Assembly: GCA_003506095.1 (NCBI GenBank)
Contig: DNWZ01000183.1
Span: forward strand, 1 to 9,302
Direction of reading: 5' to 3'
Source: Planctomycetaceae bacterium
Lineage (GTDB): Bacteria; Planctomycetota; Planctomycetia; Pirellulales; Pirellulaceae
DNA: 9,302 nucleotides
This document shows, piece by piece, positions 1 to 7,071 of this stretch. Every line of letters starts with the position of its first letter. Position 1 is the stretch's first letter. The notes below the pieces were generated by a model. The model did not search any database. It was not told the DNA's origin and saw only the letters and a program-made list of their open reading frames with translations. The position numbers were made by a program, and so were the translations under genes.

Positions 1-2009
1 GGCGCGCCTTCGATCGTATCGTTCTCATCGATGAACTTGATGATCGCTTCGATCTGTGGCTCGTTATAACCGAGCTTTCGCAAACCGGCGGCAACGGTGT
101 TGTTGACAATCTTTAACATCCCGCCACCGGCAAGTTGCTTGTACTTCACAAGCGCGATATCTGGCTCGATGCCGGTCGTATCGCAATCCATCATGAAGCT
201 GATCGTGCCAGTTGGTGCCAAGACGGTCGCCTGTGCATTGCGGAAACCGAACTTGCCGCCAATTTCCAGCACACCGTCCCACAGCTTGCGAGCCGCTTCC
301 TTCAATTCCGCTGGTCCGTTGTCGTTGATCTTGTCGACCGCATCGCGGTGCATTCGCATCACGTTCAACATCGGCACTTCGTTTTCGGCGTACCCATCGA
401 ACGGACCAACAACCGACGCCATTTCGGCGCTGGTGTAGTTTGCCGCGCCGTGCATGATCGCGGTGATCGAACCGCAAACGCCGCGAGCCGCATCGCTGTC
501 GTAAGGCAAGCCCGACGACATGATGACGCTGCCTAAGTTGCTGTAACCGAGCCCCAGCGGGCGATACTTGTGGCTGTTTTCGGCGATCGTATCGGTCGGA
601 TAACTGGCGTGATCGACCAGGATTTCTTGTGCGATCAAGAACAGGCGGCAAGCCGCTTGGTATCGCTCGTGATCAAACTTGCCGTCGGTGCGAACAAACT
701 TCATCAGGTTGATCGACGCCAAATTGCACGCCGTGTCATCCAGGAACATGTACTCGCTGCACGGATTGCTGGCGTTGATTCGGCCAGAAGTCGGACAGGT
801 GTGCCACTTGTTGATTGTCGTGTCGTACTGCACCCCAGGATCGCCGCAGTGCCACGCACATTCAGCCATTCGGCCGAGCAATTCGCGAGCATCGTATTCG
901 GGCGGTGTGCCCGATGCCTTGTCGCTGACCCAGCGGGTTTGCCAACGCTTTCCTTCGCGAACCGCTTCCATGAACGGATCGGTCAAGCGGACCGACAGGT
1001 TGGCGTTCTGGAAACAAACGCTCGAGTACGCTTCGCCATTGAAGTTCGACTCGTAACCTTCGCGGATCAGCGCGTGAGCCTTCTTCTCTTCGCTCCATTT
1101 GCACTCGATGAACTCAAGAATATCTGGGTGCCAGACTTTCAGCGATTGCATCTTGGCCGCGCGACGTGTCTTTCCGCCGCTCTTCACCACGCCTGCGATC
1201 GAGTCATAAACCTTCATGAACGACAGCGGGCCGCTGGGTGTTCCGCCACCGGACAGCTTTTCACGCTGGCTGCGGATCGTCGATAAGTCGGTACCGGTGC
1301 CGCTGCCGAACTTGAACAGCATCGCTTCGGAACAGGCAAGACGCATGATGTCTTCCATGTTGTCCTCGACCTGCTGGATAAAGCACGCCGAACCCTGCGG
1401 ATACTCGTACGGGTTCTCTGGCTGGGCGACCGATTCGCTGGTTCGGTCCCAGTGCCAGTTGCATTTCGCCCCCGTCACGCCGTACTGGTTATACAGGCCG
1501 ACATTGAACCAAACTGGACTGTTGAAGGCCCCGTACTGGTGCAGGCACATCCAAGTCAGGTCGCGGTAAAAACGGTCGCCGTCTTCGGGAGTGTCGAAGT
1601 AACCGTCGGCCAATCCCCAATCGGTGATCGTTCGCGTTACGCGGTGGATCAGTTGCCGAACGCTTCGCTCACGCTCCTGCTTGTTGCGCGGGTCGCCATA
1701 AAAATACTTGCTAACCACAACGTTGGCGGCCAACTGCGTCCAAGTTGCAGGAATCTCGCAATCGGTCTGTTCAAACAAAACCTTTCCGGTTTCGTCCTTG
1801 ATCGCCGCGCTACGCAGCTCCCACTGGACCGTCTCAAAGGGCCCTTCGGCGGTCTCGGGGCAAAAAATCGCGTCGATTTTCAGTCCGCTGCGCCCGTGGC
1901 GCTGCGAATCATCAAAATACTCGCGGGCATAATCGACCCCGTGCGATTGCGGGCAATCGTCGGGGCTGGTCGTCGGTACAACGCGTGATGAACTAACAGC
2001 AATCGCCAT
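1..2009 (-). CDS. nrdJ: Adenosylcobalamin-dependent (class II) ribonucleotide reductase, N-terminal 669 residues; C-terminus beyond left edge
   Basis: Reduces ribonucleotides to deoxyribonucleotides in the cytoplasm using coenzyme B12, without needing oxygen. The reverse strand is open from ATG at 2009 to the window edge. Seen in the translation: SACF with Cys209; the GSGTGTDLSTIRS loop (about 235-247); NASNPCSE (412-419), giving Asn415, thiyl-radical Cys417 and Glu419; TACNL with Cys428; and the phosphate-binding APTGTISFM segment (about 598-606). The Asn-x-Cys-x-Glu layout and the 11-residue gap from Cys417 to Cys428 match the class II active site; Cys209 and Cys428 would be the reducing pair. 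About 75 more residues precede the first redox Cys than I recall for Thermotoga NrdJ, as in the large bacterial NrdJ subgroup, which usually ends in a Cys-rich zinc-binding tail (not visible here). The ATG has AAGGAG 11 bases upstream. No intein interrupts the visible active-site motifs. Family assignment is firm; total length is unknown. Confidence 0.96.
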   Translation of the reverse strand, partial: MAIAVSSSRVVPTTSPDDCPQSHGVDYAREYFDDSQRHGRSGLKIDAIFCPETAEGPFETVQWELRSAAIKDETGKVLFEQTDCEIPATWTQLAANVVVSKYFYGDPRNKQERERSVRQLIHRVTRTITDWGLADGYFDTPEDGDRFYRDLTWMCLHQYGAFNSPVWFNVGLYNQYGVTGAKCNWHWDRTSESVAQPENPYEYPQGSACFIQQVEDNMEDIMRLACSEAMLFKFGSGTGTDLSTIRSQREKLSGGGTPSGPLSFMKVYDSIAGVVKSGGKTRRAAKMQSLKVWHPDILEFIECKWSEEKKAHALIREGYESNFNGEAYSSVCFQNANLSVRLTDPFMEAVREGKRWQTRWVSDKASGTPPEYDARELLGRMAECAWHCGDPGVQYDTTINKWHTCPTSGRINASNPCSEYMFLDDTACNLASINLMKFVRTDGKFDHERYQAACRLFLIAQEILVDHASYPTDTIAENSHKYRPLGLGYSNLGSVIMSSGLPYDSDAARGVCGSITAIMHGAANYTSAEMASVVGPFDGYAENEVPMLNVMRMHRDAVDKINDNGPAELKEAARKLWDGVLEIGGKFGFRNAQATVLAPTGTISFMMDCDTTGIEPDIALVKYKQLAGGGMLKIVNNTVAAGLRKLGYNEPQIEAIIKFIDENDTIEGA

Positions 2010-2020
2010 GGCAGCAGAGA

Positions 2021-2026
2021 CTCCTT
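2021..2026 (-). promoter_or_regulatory. Shine-Dalgarno site of nrdJ
   Basis: AAGGAG on the minus strand, 11 bases before the ATG at 2009. It is the clearest ribosome binding site in the window and supports this start for nrdJ. The spacing is slightly long. Confidence 0.65.
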
Positions 2027-2054
2027 AAAAAAACCTCATCCTTGCATCTTCGAC

Positions 2055-2102
2055 CGTCGTACGCAGTTCCGTTGTTGGGACCGCATTCCTTGCGGGACGA
2101 CG
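2055..2102 (-). promoter_or_regulatory. Nested inverted repeats in the nrdJ leader, about 45 bases before the start codon
   Basis: Outer arms CGTCGT (2055-2060) and ACGACG (2097-2102) are perfectly complementary. Inside them CCGCA (2081-2085) and TGCGG (2091-2095) form a second perfect 5-bp stem with a 5-base loop. As RNA on the minus strand this could fold just upstream of the nrdJ ribosome binding site. It is seen in the sequence; the regulatory role is inferred. I could not match it to the cobalamin riboswitch core. Confidence 0.35.
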
Positions 2103-2142
2103 ATTCGAGATGGGCCAGAACACAAGAGTGAACATAAGTATA

Positions 2143-2171
2143 TCCGGACACTTTCCGGAAGGCCATCCGGT
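2143..2171. repeat. Three TCCGGA/TCCGGT hexamers at 11-12 bp intervals upstream of nrdJ
   Basis: TCCGGA at 2143-2148, TCCGGA at 2154-2159 (inside the 8-bp palindrome TTCCGGAA, 2153-2160) and TCCGGT at 2166-2171. Start-to-start distances are 11 and 12 bp, close to one helical turn, so the copies would lie on one face of the DNA. The last two can also pair as a hairpin (CCGGA 2155-2159 with TCCGG 2166-2170, 6-base loop). Either a phased protein-binding array or an RNA stem would produce this pattern; no known operator was recognised. Confidence 0.4.
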
Positions 2172-2246
2172 GAAGGAAGTTACGCTCGCCACCCGCTTGA
2201 GTTGCTGGTCCCAGCAGTTCGAACAAAAGAGCGAAAATAACTACAC

Positions 2247-2275
2247 CTAGTCACATGCCGTGTGGCAGCCACTAG
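2247..2275. promoter_or_regulatory. Hairpin-forming inverted repeat near the predicted 5' end of the nrdJ transcript
   Basis: CTAGT (2247-2251) and ACTAG (2271-2275) are perfect arms. Inside, TGCC (2256-2259) and GGCA (2264-2267) pair across a 4-base loop. The overlapping stretch ACTAGATATGGC (2271-2282) matches a loose NrdR-box consensus (ACWATATATWGT, from memory) at 9 of 12 positions, but no properly spaced second box was found. It could be an operator for nrdJ or the first stem of its leader. Confidence 0.3.
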
Positions 2276-2290
2276 ATATGGCTTCAGCGA

Positions 2291-2318
2291 AGTCTACCGG
2301 ATGCTAGCACGGTGTCAA
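2291..2318 (-). promoter_or_regulatory. Possible sigma-70-type promoter of nrdJ
   Basis: On the minus strand TTGACA (2318-2313) is a perfect -35 element. After a 16-bp spacer comes TAGACT (2296-2291), which matches TATAAT at four of six positions. Transcription would start near 2284, giving a leader of about 275 nt before nrdJ. This is a consensus match only; planctomycete promoters often diverge from it. Confidence 0.4.
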
Positions 2319-2339
2319 TGAAAATTGCCAAACCGACAC

Positions 2340-2355
2340 AAGTCACGCGTGACTT
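2340..2355. promoter_or_regulatory. Perfect 16-bp palindrome AAGTCACGCGTGACTT upstream of the nrdJ promoter
   Basis: The two halves AAGTCACG and CGTGACTT are exact reverse complements with no spacer. It lies 21 bp upstream of the possible nrdJ -35 box and outside any gene. No T-run follows on either strand, so it is unlikely to be a terminator. A binding site for a dimeric regulator is the natural reading, but the protein is unknown. Confidence 0.45.
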
Positions 2356-2461
2356 TGGGTTTGCGAAAGGCGGCTCGGCGCGGCCCGCTGGGCGGCGCAG
2401 CAGAGGGTTCGACGCAAGATGTTGTTTTGCATCGACTTGTGCAAACCGCTTGAGAAAGTGG

Positions 2462-2510
2462 TGCTGAGTCGGTAGAGCGACTCGGCAGAAAATTTTTTGG
2501 CGAAAAAATT
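2462..2510. terminator. Two adjacent hairpins just after the DUF6807 gene, possible terminator region
   Basis: An AT-rich inverted repeat, AATTTTTT (2491-2498) and AAAAAATT (2503-2510) around GGCG, overlaps the stop codon of the minus-strand gene. Beyond it is a 10-pair stem, 2462-2471 with 2478-2487, with one G-T pair and a 6-base loop. The stem is not followed by a T-run on the minus strand. On the plus strand a T6 run begins 5 bases after it, so the classic terminator orientation would be plus-ward, where no upstream gene exists. Direction and function are therefore uncertain. Confidence 0.4.
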
Positions 2511-3537
2511 ATGAACCGACCGAGACAAACTGTTTCCAGTGTTTTTCAATCGCTTCGACGTCCGCCGGACCGTCGTGCAAGACGACACGGTAATTGAGCC
2601 GCAGTTTGTCGCCTTTACCGATTCGATGGCCGTCGGTCTTCTTGCCACCGGTGAAATGGAACTCACCGAACGGATTAGCGGCGAACAAGCCGTAGGATCG
2701 GACATGCCACCGGCAAGGTGCGTTGAAGCTTTCGGGATGTTCCAGGATCGTGATTCCGACCGTGTCGCCATCGACGGGACCGGAATAGTCGACCCAGCGA
2801 GATTTTTGGCCCCACGCCTTACCGTCTTCCAGCCCTTCGGCATTGATGATTTTTCCGCCCAATTTGCGGTCGACCATCATCGAATCGGGGACACGGATTC
2901 CGAACGAGCCTTCTTTGGTGTCGCCGAAATGAACTTCATCGGCCACCGCCGTGAAAGTCACGTCCATATCGATGGTTCGTTCACCGTCTGCAACACCGAT
3001 GCGAAACGTTTTGTGTTCATCCAGCAATACGGTGCCATCGGGCTTGACCCACCGAGCGGTCGTAACCAACGTACCGATGCCTTTTTCGTCGACGGAGCTC
3101 GACTTTACCGCCAAATGCTCGATCGTGCCGCTGCCTTCCGCTTCGGACCAAAAATCGATGTCGTTCACTTCTCCGTGTGTCATCCACATCGATCGCTGGT
3201 GAATGTGGTCCTTCGTTCCATCTTCTCCGGGCGGTTTCATCGGATATTCGCGAGCCATCGTTTTGCCTCTGGGGCCGACCAGCGGGTGGACGATCGGCTT
3301 TTTGCCGCTGCGGAAGACGTATCGGAACAGCAGCTGATCGCCAGCGACCAACGAAATCGACTCATCATCGGTGGCCCACTTGGGGGCTGTCGCCGATGAT
3401 TTAGCCAATTCGCTTTTCGCCTTGTCTTGGCCGATCGCATCGCCGGCGGAGAGCATCAAAACCGTGGCCGCCGTCCAGGTGAAGAAAAAGCGACGGCACA
3501 ATAGCCCTTGGATTCTCATTTGCATGTTCTTTCGCAT
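2509..3537 (-). CDS. Secreted DUF6807 ('PmoA-like') family protein
   Basis: A 342-residue exported protein of unknown biochemical role. Residues 1-36 form a signal peptide: a basic start (Arg and Lys in the first 16), a hydrophobic FFFTWTAATVLML stretch, then a likely cut near AIGQD. The mature protein is rich in beta-strand-like stretches and carries family hallmarks: HIHQRSMWMTHGEVN (111-125) with IDFW (127-130), DTKEGSFGIRV (206-216) and WHVRSYGLFAANPFG (277-291). The family is often labelled 'methane oxygenase PmoA', but nothing here resembles the membrane subunit of methane monooxygenase, so that label should not be read as methanotrophy. In-frame ATGs at 3537, 3525 and 3519 all lack a strong ribosome site; any would keep the signal peptide. 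It is transcribed divergently from the DUF1549/DUF1501 pair. The conserved His/Arg/Glu-rich motif suggests a ligand or substrate site (inference). Confidence 0.85.
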   Translation of the reverse strand: MRKNMQMRIQGLLCRRFFFTWTAATVLMLSAGDAIGQDKAKSELAKSSATAPKWATDDESISLVAGDQLLFRYVFRSGKKPIVHPLVGPRGKTMAREYPMKPPGEDGTKDHIHQRSMWMTHGEVNDIDFWSEAEGSGTIEHLAVKSSSVDEKGIGTLVTTARWVKPDGTVLLDEHKTFRIGVADGERTIDMDVTFTAVADEVHFGDTKEGSFGIRVPDSMMVDRKLGGKIINAEGLEDGKAWGQKSRWVDYSGPVDGDTVGITILEHPESFNAPCRWHVRSYGLFAANPFGEFHFTGGKKTDGHRIGKGDKLRLNYRVVLHDGPADVEAIEKHWKQFVSVGS

Positions 3538-3762
3538 TGGTGGGATGTTAAACTATCAAGGTGGGCAGATTGCGGCAGGCCGGTCAACATCGCCAGGATT
3601 GCCGAGCGTTGCGCAAAATCGGAAATGACACGGTCAGCGCGATCTGCCCTAGGATACTTGCATCTTGCGCCCGACAAAAGCGCAGGCGATCACCGCGGTC
3701 AACGCGGCTCTTCAAAACTTTGCATTTCAATGGTTCGTTTTCACTTCGGATAAGTGCTGCGG
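3538..3762. promoter_or_regulatory. Divergent spacer between the DUF6807 gene and the DUF1549/DUF1501 pair
   Basis: About 220 bp with no convincing gene, which must hold promoters firing both ways. I see only weak candidates: ATGACA (about 3626-3631) followed 19 bp later by TAGGAT for the plus strand, and nothing good for the minus strand. The stretch around 3689-3705 has the small palindrome ACCGCGGT. No riboswitch or known operator was recognised. Confidence 0.3.
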
Positions 3763-5727
3763 ATGAACAAGCTAAACGGGTTGATCGTCATTGTTGTGCT
3801 GTGCCACACTCCTTTATCAGTTTTTGCACAGCGACCCGGCGGGGCAGCGAAGCCAAAGCCGCAAGCCGCTGCTGCGGCGAAACCGCCGCAAAGCAAATTA
3901 CCCGCGCCGGTCCGTGAAGCTTTGTCGGTGCAAATGGAGGTCGCCCCCGTGAACGCCTCTGGCCGATCCGATGCTGCTGTATCGGCTGGCGAGATCGATT
4001 TCTTAGTCGAAGCAAAACTGCGAGACCTTGGCCTGCAACCCAATCGGATCGCCAGCGACGAAGTCTTCCTGCGTCGAGTCTATTTGGATGTCGTCGGACG
4101 CATTCCGGGTCTGAAGGAAACGAAGAAATTTCTGGAATCGACCGAACCACAAAAGCGTGAAGACTTGATCGATGAATTGCTGTCCAGCCCCGATTATGTA
4201 AGCAATTTTTATAACTTTTGGGCCGATACGCTGCGCTTGGTTCAGTATCCTCAAGCCAACATCGTCGGTGAACCATACATGGCCTACGTCAAGGACCAGA
4301 TTCGCCAGAATCGTCCTTACGACCAATGGGTTTATGAAATGCTGACGGCCGACGGCAAGCTATGGGATAATCCTGCGACCGGTTTTCAATTGCGTGATGA
4401 AGGGATGCCGCTGCCCTATGTGGACAATACCGTTCGTGTCTTCTTGGGCACACAAATCGGTTGCGCCCAATGTCACGACCATCCGTTCGACAGCTGGTCG
4501 CAATATCAGTTCTACCAACTGGCGGCCTTCACTGCGGGAACACGAACACGCCTGAAGCCTCCCGCCAATCCCGCTACGGTAAAAGGCAAAGGGAATCCGG
4601 CCAATCGCCTGATCGAAGAGGCGCGGGCGGTAGCACCCGGCGGCAACGTATCGGGCGAATACCAGCGTGTCGTTCGTGCAAATTCTTATGAGGTTTACGA
4701 AGTCCCGGCAACCTTGCGACTGCCACACGATTATGCATATGCCGACGCCAAGCCAAAAGACGTCGTTAAGCCTCAGGTATTGTGGGGCAAGGTTCCTGAA
4801 ACGGCGAGCGGCGGAACGCCGCGCGAACAGTTCGCAGCATGGTTAACATCTCGTGACAACGAACGTTTTAAACGCACGATCGCGAATCGAATGTGGAAAC
4901 GGATGCTGGGCATCGGCTTGATCGAACCGATCGACGATTTTCGGGATGACAGCGATTGTGCGAACGAAAAACTATTGCGATTCTTATCGGACAACGTTGT
5001 ACGCATGGATTTTGACTTGAAAGAGTTTGTGCGAACGATTCTTTATTCAAAAACCTATCAACGCGAAGCGTCCGACTACCAACTGACCAGCGGCGAAATG
5101 TATTTTTTCCCCGGCCCAGTGTTGCGACGAATGACAGCCGAACAGGTTTGGGATTCAATCCTGACGCTTGCGGTCAATAACCCTTGGGCCTTCCAACGTC
5201 CTTCGGCCGCAGATTTCAAAGAAGCGATCGACCTGGACTTGCACACAGCCACGATGGCCGATGCCCAGCAGGTATCGCAAAAGTTCGCTTCCACTTATCA
5301 CCAACCCGCCTATCGAAAATTGTTGAATCAATTTTCGTATCAAGGCAACATCCTGTGCCGATCGTCTGAATTGCCCTCCCCACTGCCCCCGGAACATTTC
5401 TTGCGCCAGTTCGGTCAAGGTAATCGCGAGACGATCAACGGCCAGGATGACTCCGCGACCGTTCCACAAATCTTGGCGATGTTCAACGGCCCCATCACTC
5501 ACGTGATGCTCGAATCGGGGTCCGTAATTTACGACAACGTGATGAACGCAGCTAATCCACGCGATGCCGTCGATACGATCTTCCTCAGTACGCTCTCTCG
5601 CATGCCCAGCAACGATGATCGCCGCGAAGCATTGCGTGAAGTGCAAAGGGCCGAACGACCCGCAGTCGGACTAGGCAATGTGATCTGGGCGTTGCTCAAC
5701 ACTCGCGAGTTTTTGTTTGTCCAATAA
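3763..5727 (+). CDS. DUF1549/DUF1553 domain protein, exported, with a CxxCH motif
   Basis: A 654-residue planctomycete-type envelope protein of unknown reaction. Residues 1-23 are a Sec-type signal peptide (MNKLNGL then IVIVVLCHTPLSVFAQ), followed by an Ala/Pro/Lys-rich linker to about residue 50. DUF1549 spans roughly 75-260: it contains FLRRVYLDVVGRIPG and ends in GCAQCHDHPFDSWSQYQFY, with CAQCH at 234-238. DUF1553 spans roughly 350-620: REQFAAWLTSRDNERF, ANRMWKRMLGIGLIEPIDDF, LLRFLSDN and, near the end, IFLSTLSRMPS. CAQCH fits the haem c attachment pattern, but whether haem is bound is unproven. No N-terminal PSCyt1 cytochrome domain, common in longer relatives, is present. The start may instead be GTG at 3754, directly after a TAA at 3751; ATG at 3763 is preferred. 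It is followed after 42 bp by the DUF1501 gene, its usual partner. Confidence 0.92.
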   Translation: MNKLNGLIVIVVLCHTPLSVFAQRPGGAAKPKPQAAAAAKPPQSKLPAPVREALSVQMEVAPVNASGRSDAAVSAGEIDFLVEAKLRDLGLQPNRIASDEVFLRRVYLDVVGRIPGLKETKKFLESTEPQKREDLIDELLSSPDYVSNFYNFWADTLRLVQYPQANIVGEPYMAYVKDQIRQNRPYDQWVYEMLTADGKLWDNPATGFQLRDEGMPLPYVDNTVRVFLGTQIGCAQCHDHPFDSWSQYQFYQLAAFTAGTRTRLKPPANPATVKGKGNPANRLIEEARAVAPGGNVSGEYQRVVRANSYEVYEVPATLRLPHDYAYADAKPKDVVKPQVLWGKVPETASGGTPREQFAAWLTSRDNERFKRTIANRMWKRMLGIGLIEPIDDFRDDSDCANEKLLRFLSDNVVRMDFDLKEFVRTILYSKTYQREASDYQLTSGEMYFFPGPVLRRMTAEQVWDSILTLAVNNPWAFQRPSAADFKEAIDLDLHTATMADAQQVSQKFASTYHQPAYRKLLNQFSYQGNILCRSSELPSPLPPEHFLRQFGQGNRETINGQDDSATVPQILAMFNGPITHVMLESGSVIYDNVMNAANPRDAVDTIFLSTLSRMPSNDDRREALREVQRAERPAVGLGNVIWALLNTREFLFVQ

Positions 5728-5769
5728 GAATTAAGAAACCATCTGCAAACCATTAATCGAGTGTGAACG

Positions 5770-7059
5770 ATGACAAGATTTGAAATCTCGCCGCAGTCAC
5801 GACGCAACTTCATGGCCACCGCAGCCCGATCGTTGTTGGGCGTTTCCTTTGCAACGTGCGGTGCGCGGTTCGTCGATGGTGCTGATCCGGTCGCATTGAA
5901 GAAAGCCGGCGGCGCGGCAAAGCACATCATCTATCTGTTCATGGACGGCGCGATGTCGCATATCGATACCTTCGATCCCAAACCTGGTACCGACGAAGGT
6001 GGCGAAACGACCGCAATTTCCACGTCGGTTCCCGGCCTGGCAATCGGAAACCGGTTTCCGAAACTCGCCGCAATCGCAGGGGCGTTGGCCGTGGTCCGTT
6101 CGCTCGGAACCCAAACCGGCGACCACGATGCGGCGAAATACCTGATTCGCACCAGCTACAAACAAATCAACAGCGTCCAGCACCCCGCGATGGGTGCATG
6201 GATGGCGTCGCAAACCGAAAAACTCAATCGTGAACTGCCCGCGAACTTCCTGATCGGATCTGGCAATCGTCACCCAGGGGCCGGTTTCCTACACGCTAGC
6301 CTATCGCCGGTTCCGATCGGCAAAGCGACTGATGGCCTAGCTAATACGAAACTGCCTAAATACCTTGACGAAAAATGGTTTGATCGTCGCCTTCTGCTGG
6401 CCAACCGGTTCGATCAAGGATTCCAGACCAAACGTAAAAATACACAGGTCGATGCTTACAACCAACTCTATACCGAAGCCAAACAGTTGCTCGGCAGCAG
6501 CAAGCTCGATGTCTTTGATCTTTCAAAAGAGCCTGAGAAGATTCGCACGGCATATGGAAACAACGAATTTGGCCAAGGTTGCTTGCTCGCTCGGCGATTG
6601 GTCGAAGAAGGAATTCGTTATGTCGAAGTCAACTACGGCGGATGGGATATGCACCAAGAACTTTACGAAAAGCTTGATACGCGCGCCGAAGTGCTCGATT
6701 CGGCGATGAGCAGCTTGCTAAGAGACCTTAACGCCCGCGGGTTGTTGAAGGAAACGCTGGTCGTTTTAGCAACCGAGTTTGGACGCACACCGACGATCAA
6801 TGTAAACGTCGGTCGTGATCACCACCCGAGCGTCTTTAGCGGCCTTCTGGCGGGCGCTGGGATTCGTGTCGGGCAAGCTTATGGCGAATCCGATCCCAAA
6901 GGGTTTTCGGTCGATGCCGATCCGGTCAGCATCGAAGATTTCAATTCAACAATCGCCGCCGCTGCCGGGCTCGATACGAAAACAGAGTTCTTCTCGCCCA
7001 GTGGCCGCCCATTCAAAATCGGCGGCGGCGGAACACCGGTAAAAGAATTGCTCGCTTAG
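5770..7059 (+). CDS. DUF1501 family protein, Tat-exported, alkaline-phosphatase-like fold
   Basis: A 429-residue protein that probably leaves the cytoplasm already folded: SRRNFM (10-15) followed by the mild hydrophobic segment AARSLLGVSFATCGARF is a twin-arginine signal. DUF1501 belongs to the alkaline phosphatase/sulfatase-like superfamily. Visible landmarks are LFMDGAMSHIDTFDPKPG (56-73), which carries the first metal-ligand-like Asp residues, GGWDMHQ (290-296) and ATEFGRTPTINVNVGRDHHP (334-353), whose acidic residues and paired His are the expected metal-binding side. The substrate is unknown, and a classic sulfatase Cys/Ser nucleophile motif (CxPxR) is not seen. It lies 42 bp after the DUF1549/DUF1553 gene, so they are probably co-transcribed; this pairing recurs across planctomycete genomes. 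A ribosome site is weak. Its stop codon is 12 bp from that of the opposing aminotransferase. Confidence 0.93.
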   Translation: MTRFEISPQSRRNFMATAARSLLGVSFATCGARFVDGADPVALKKAGGAAKHIIYLFMDGAMSHIDTFDPKPGTDEGGETTAISTSVPGLAIGNRFPKLAAIAGALAVVRSLGTQTGDHDAAKYLIRTSYKQINSVQHPAMGAWMASQTEKLNRELPANFLIGSGNRHPGAGFLHASLSPVPIGKATDGLANTKLPKYLDEKWFDRRLLLANRFDQGFQTKRKNTQVDAYNQLYTEAKQLLGSSKLDVFDLSKEPEKIRTAYGNNEFGQGCLLARRLVEEGIRYVEVNYGGWDMHQELYEKLDTRAEVLDSAMSSLLRDLNARGLLKETLVVLATEFGRTPTINVNVGRDHHPSVFSGLLAGAGIRVGQAYGESDPKGFSVDADPVSIEDFNSTIAAAAGLDTKTEFFSPSGRPFKIGGGGTPVKELLA

Positions 7060-7071
7060 TTCGAATAATCC

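Noticed and set aside
570..1286. A 238-codon plus-strand open frame opposite nrdJ
   Set aside because: The reverse strand encodes unmistakable NrdJ active-site motifs across this interval; the plus frame is a shadow.
1..2009. Intein within nrdJ
   Set aside because: Ribonucleotide reductases are frequent intein hosts, but the loop, NPCSE and PTGT motifs are continuous with no splicing-junction residues or insert in the visible 669 residues.
1993..2226. A 77-codon minus-strand open frame beginning with TTG upstream of nrdJ
   Set aside because: It overlaps the nrdJ start in another frame, has no ribosome site and its composition looks unlike a protein; it is leader sequence.
2010..2340. Classical cobalamin riboswitch in front of nrdJ
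   Set aside because: The stretch AGTGTCCGGATATAC on the minus strand superficially resembles a B12 box, but the surrounding conserved core elements are not there, so I do not call it.
2343..2843. A 166-codon minus-strand open frame overlapping the DUF6807 gene
   Set aside because: It lies mostly antiphase inside a well-supported gene and continues into hairpin-rich spacer; its Ser/Arg-rich translation has no recognisable motif.
2539..3399. A 286-codon plus-strand open frame opposite the DUF6807 gene
   Set aside because: The minus-strand product has a signal peptide and family motifs, while this one has none. Long antisense frames are common in such codon usage.
2509..3537. Methane monooxygenase (PmoA) as the function of this gene
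   Set aside because: The product is a soluble secreted protein with one signal peptide and no transmembrane bundle; only the legacy family name suggests methane oxidation.
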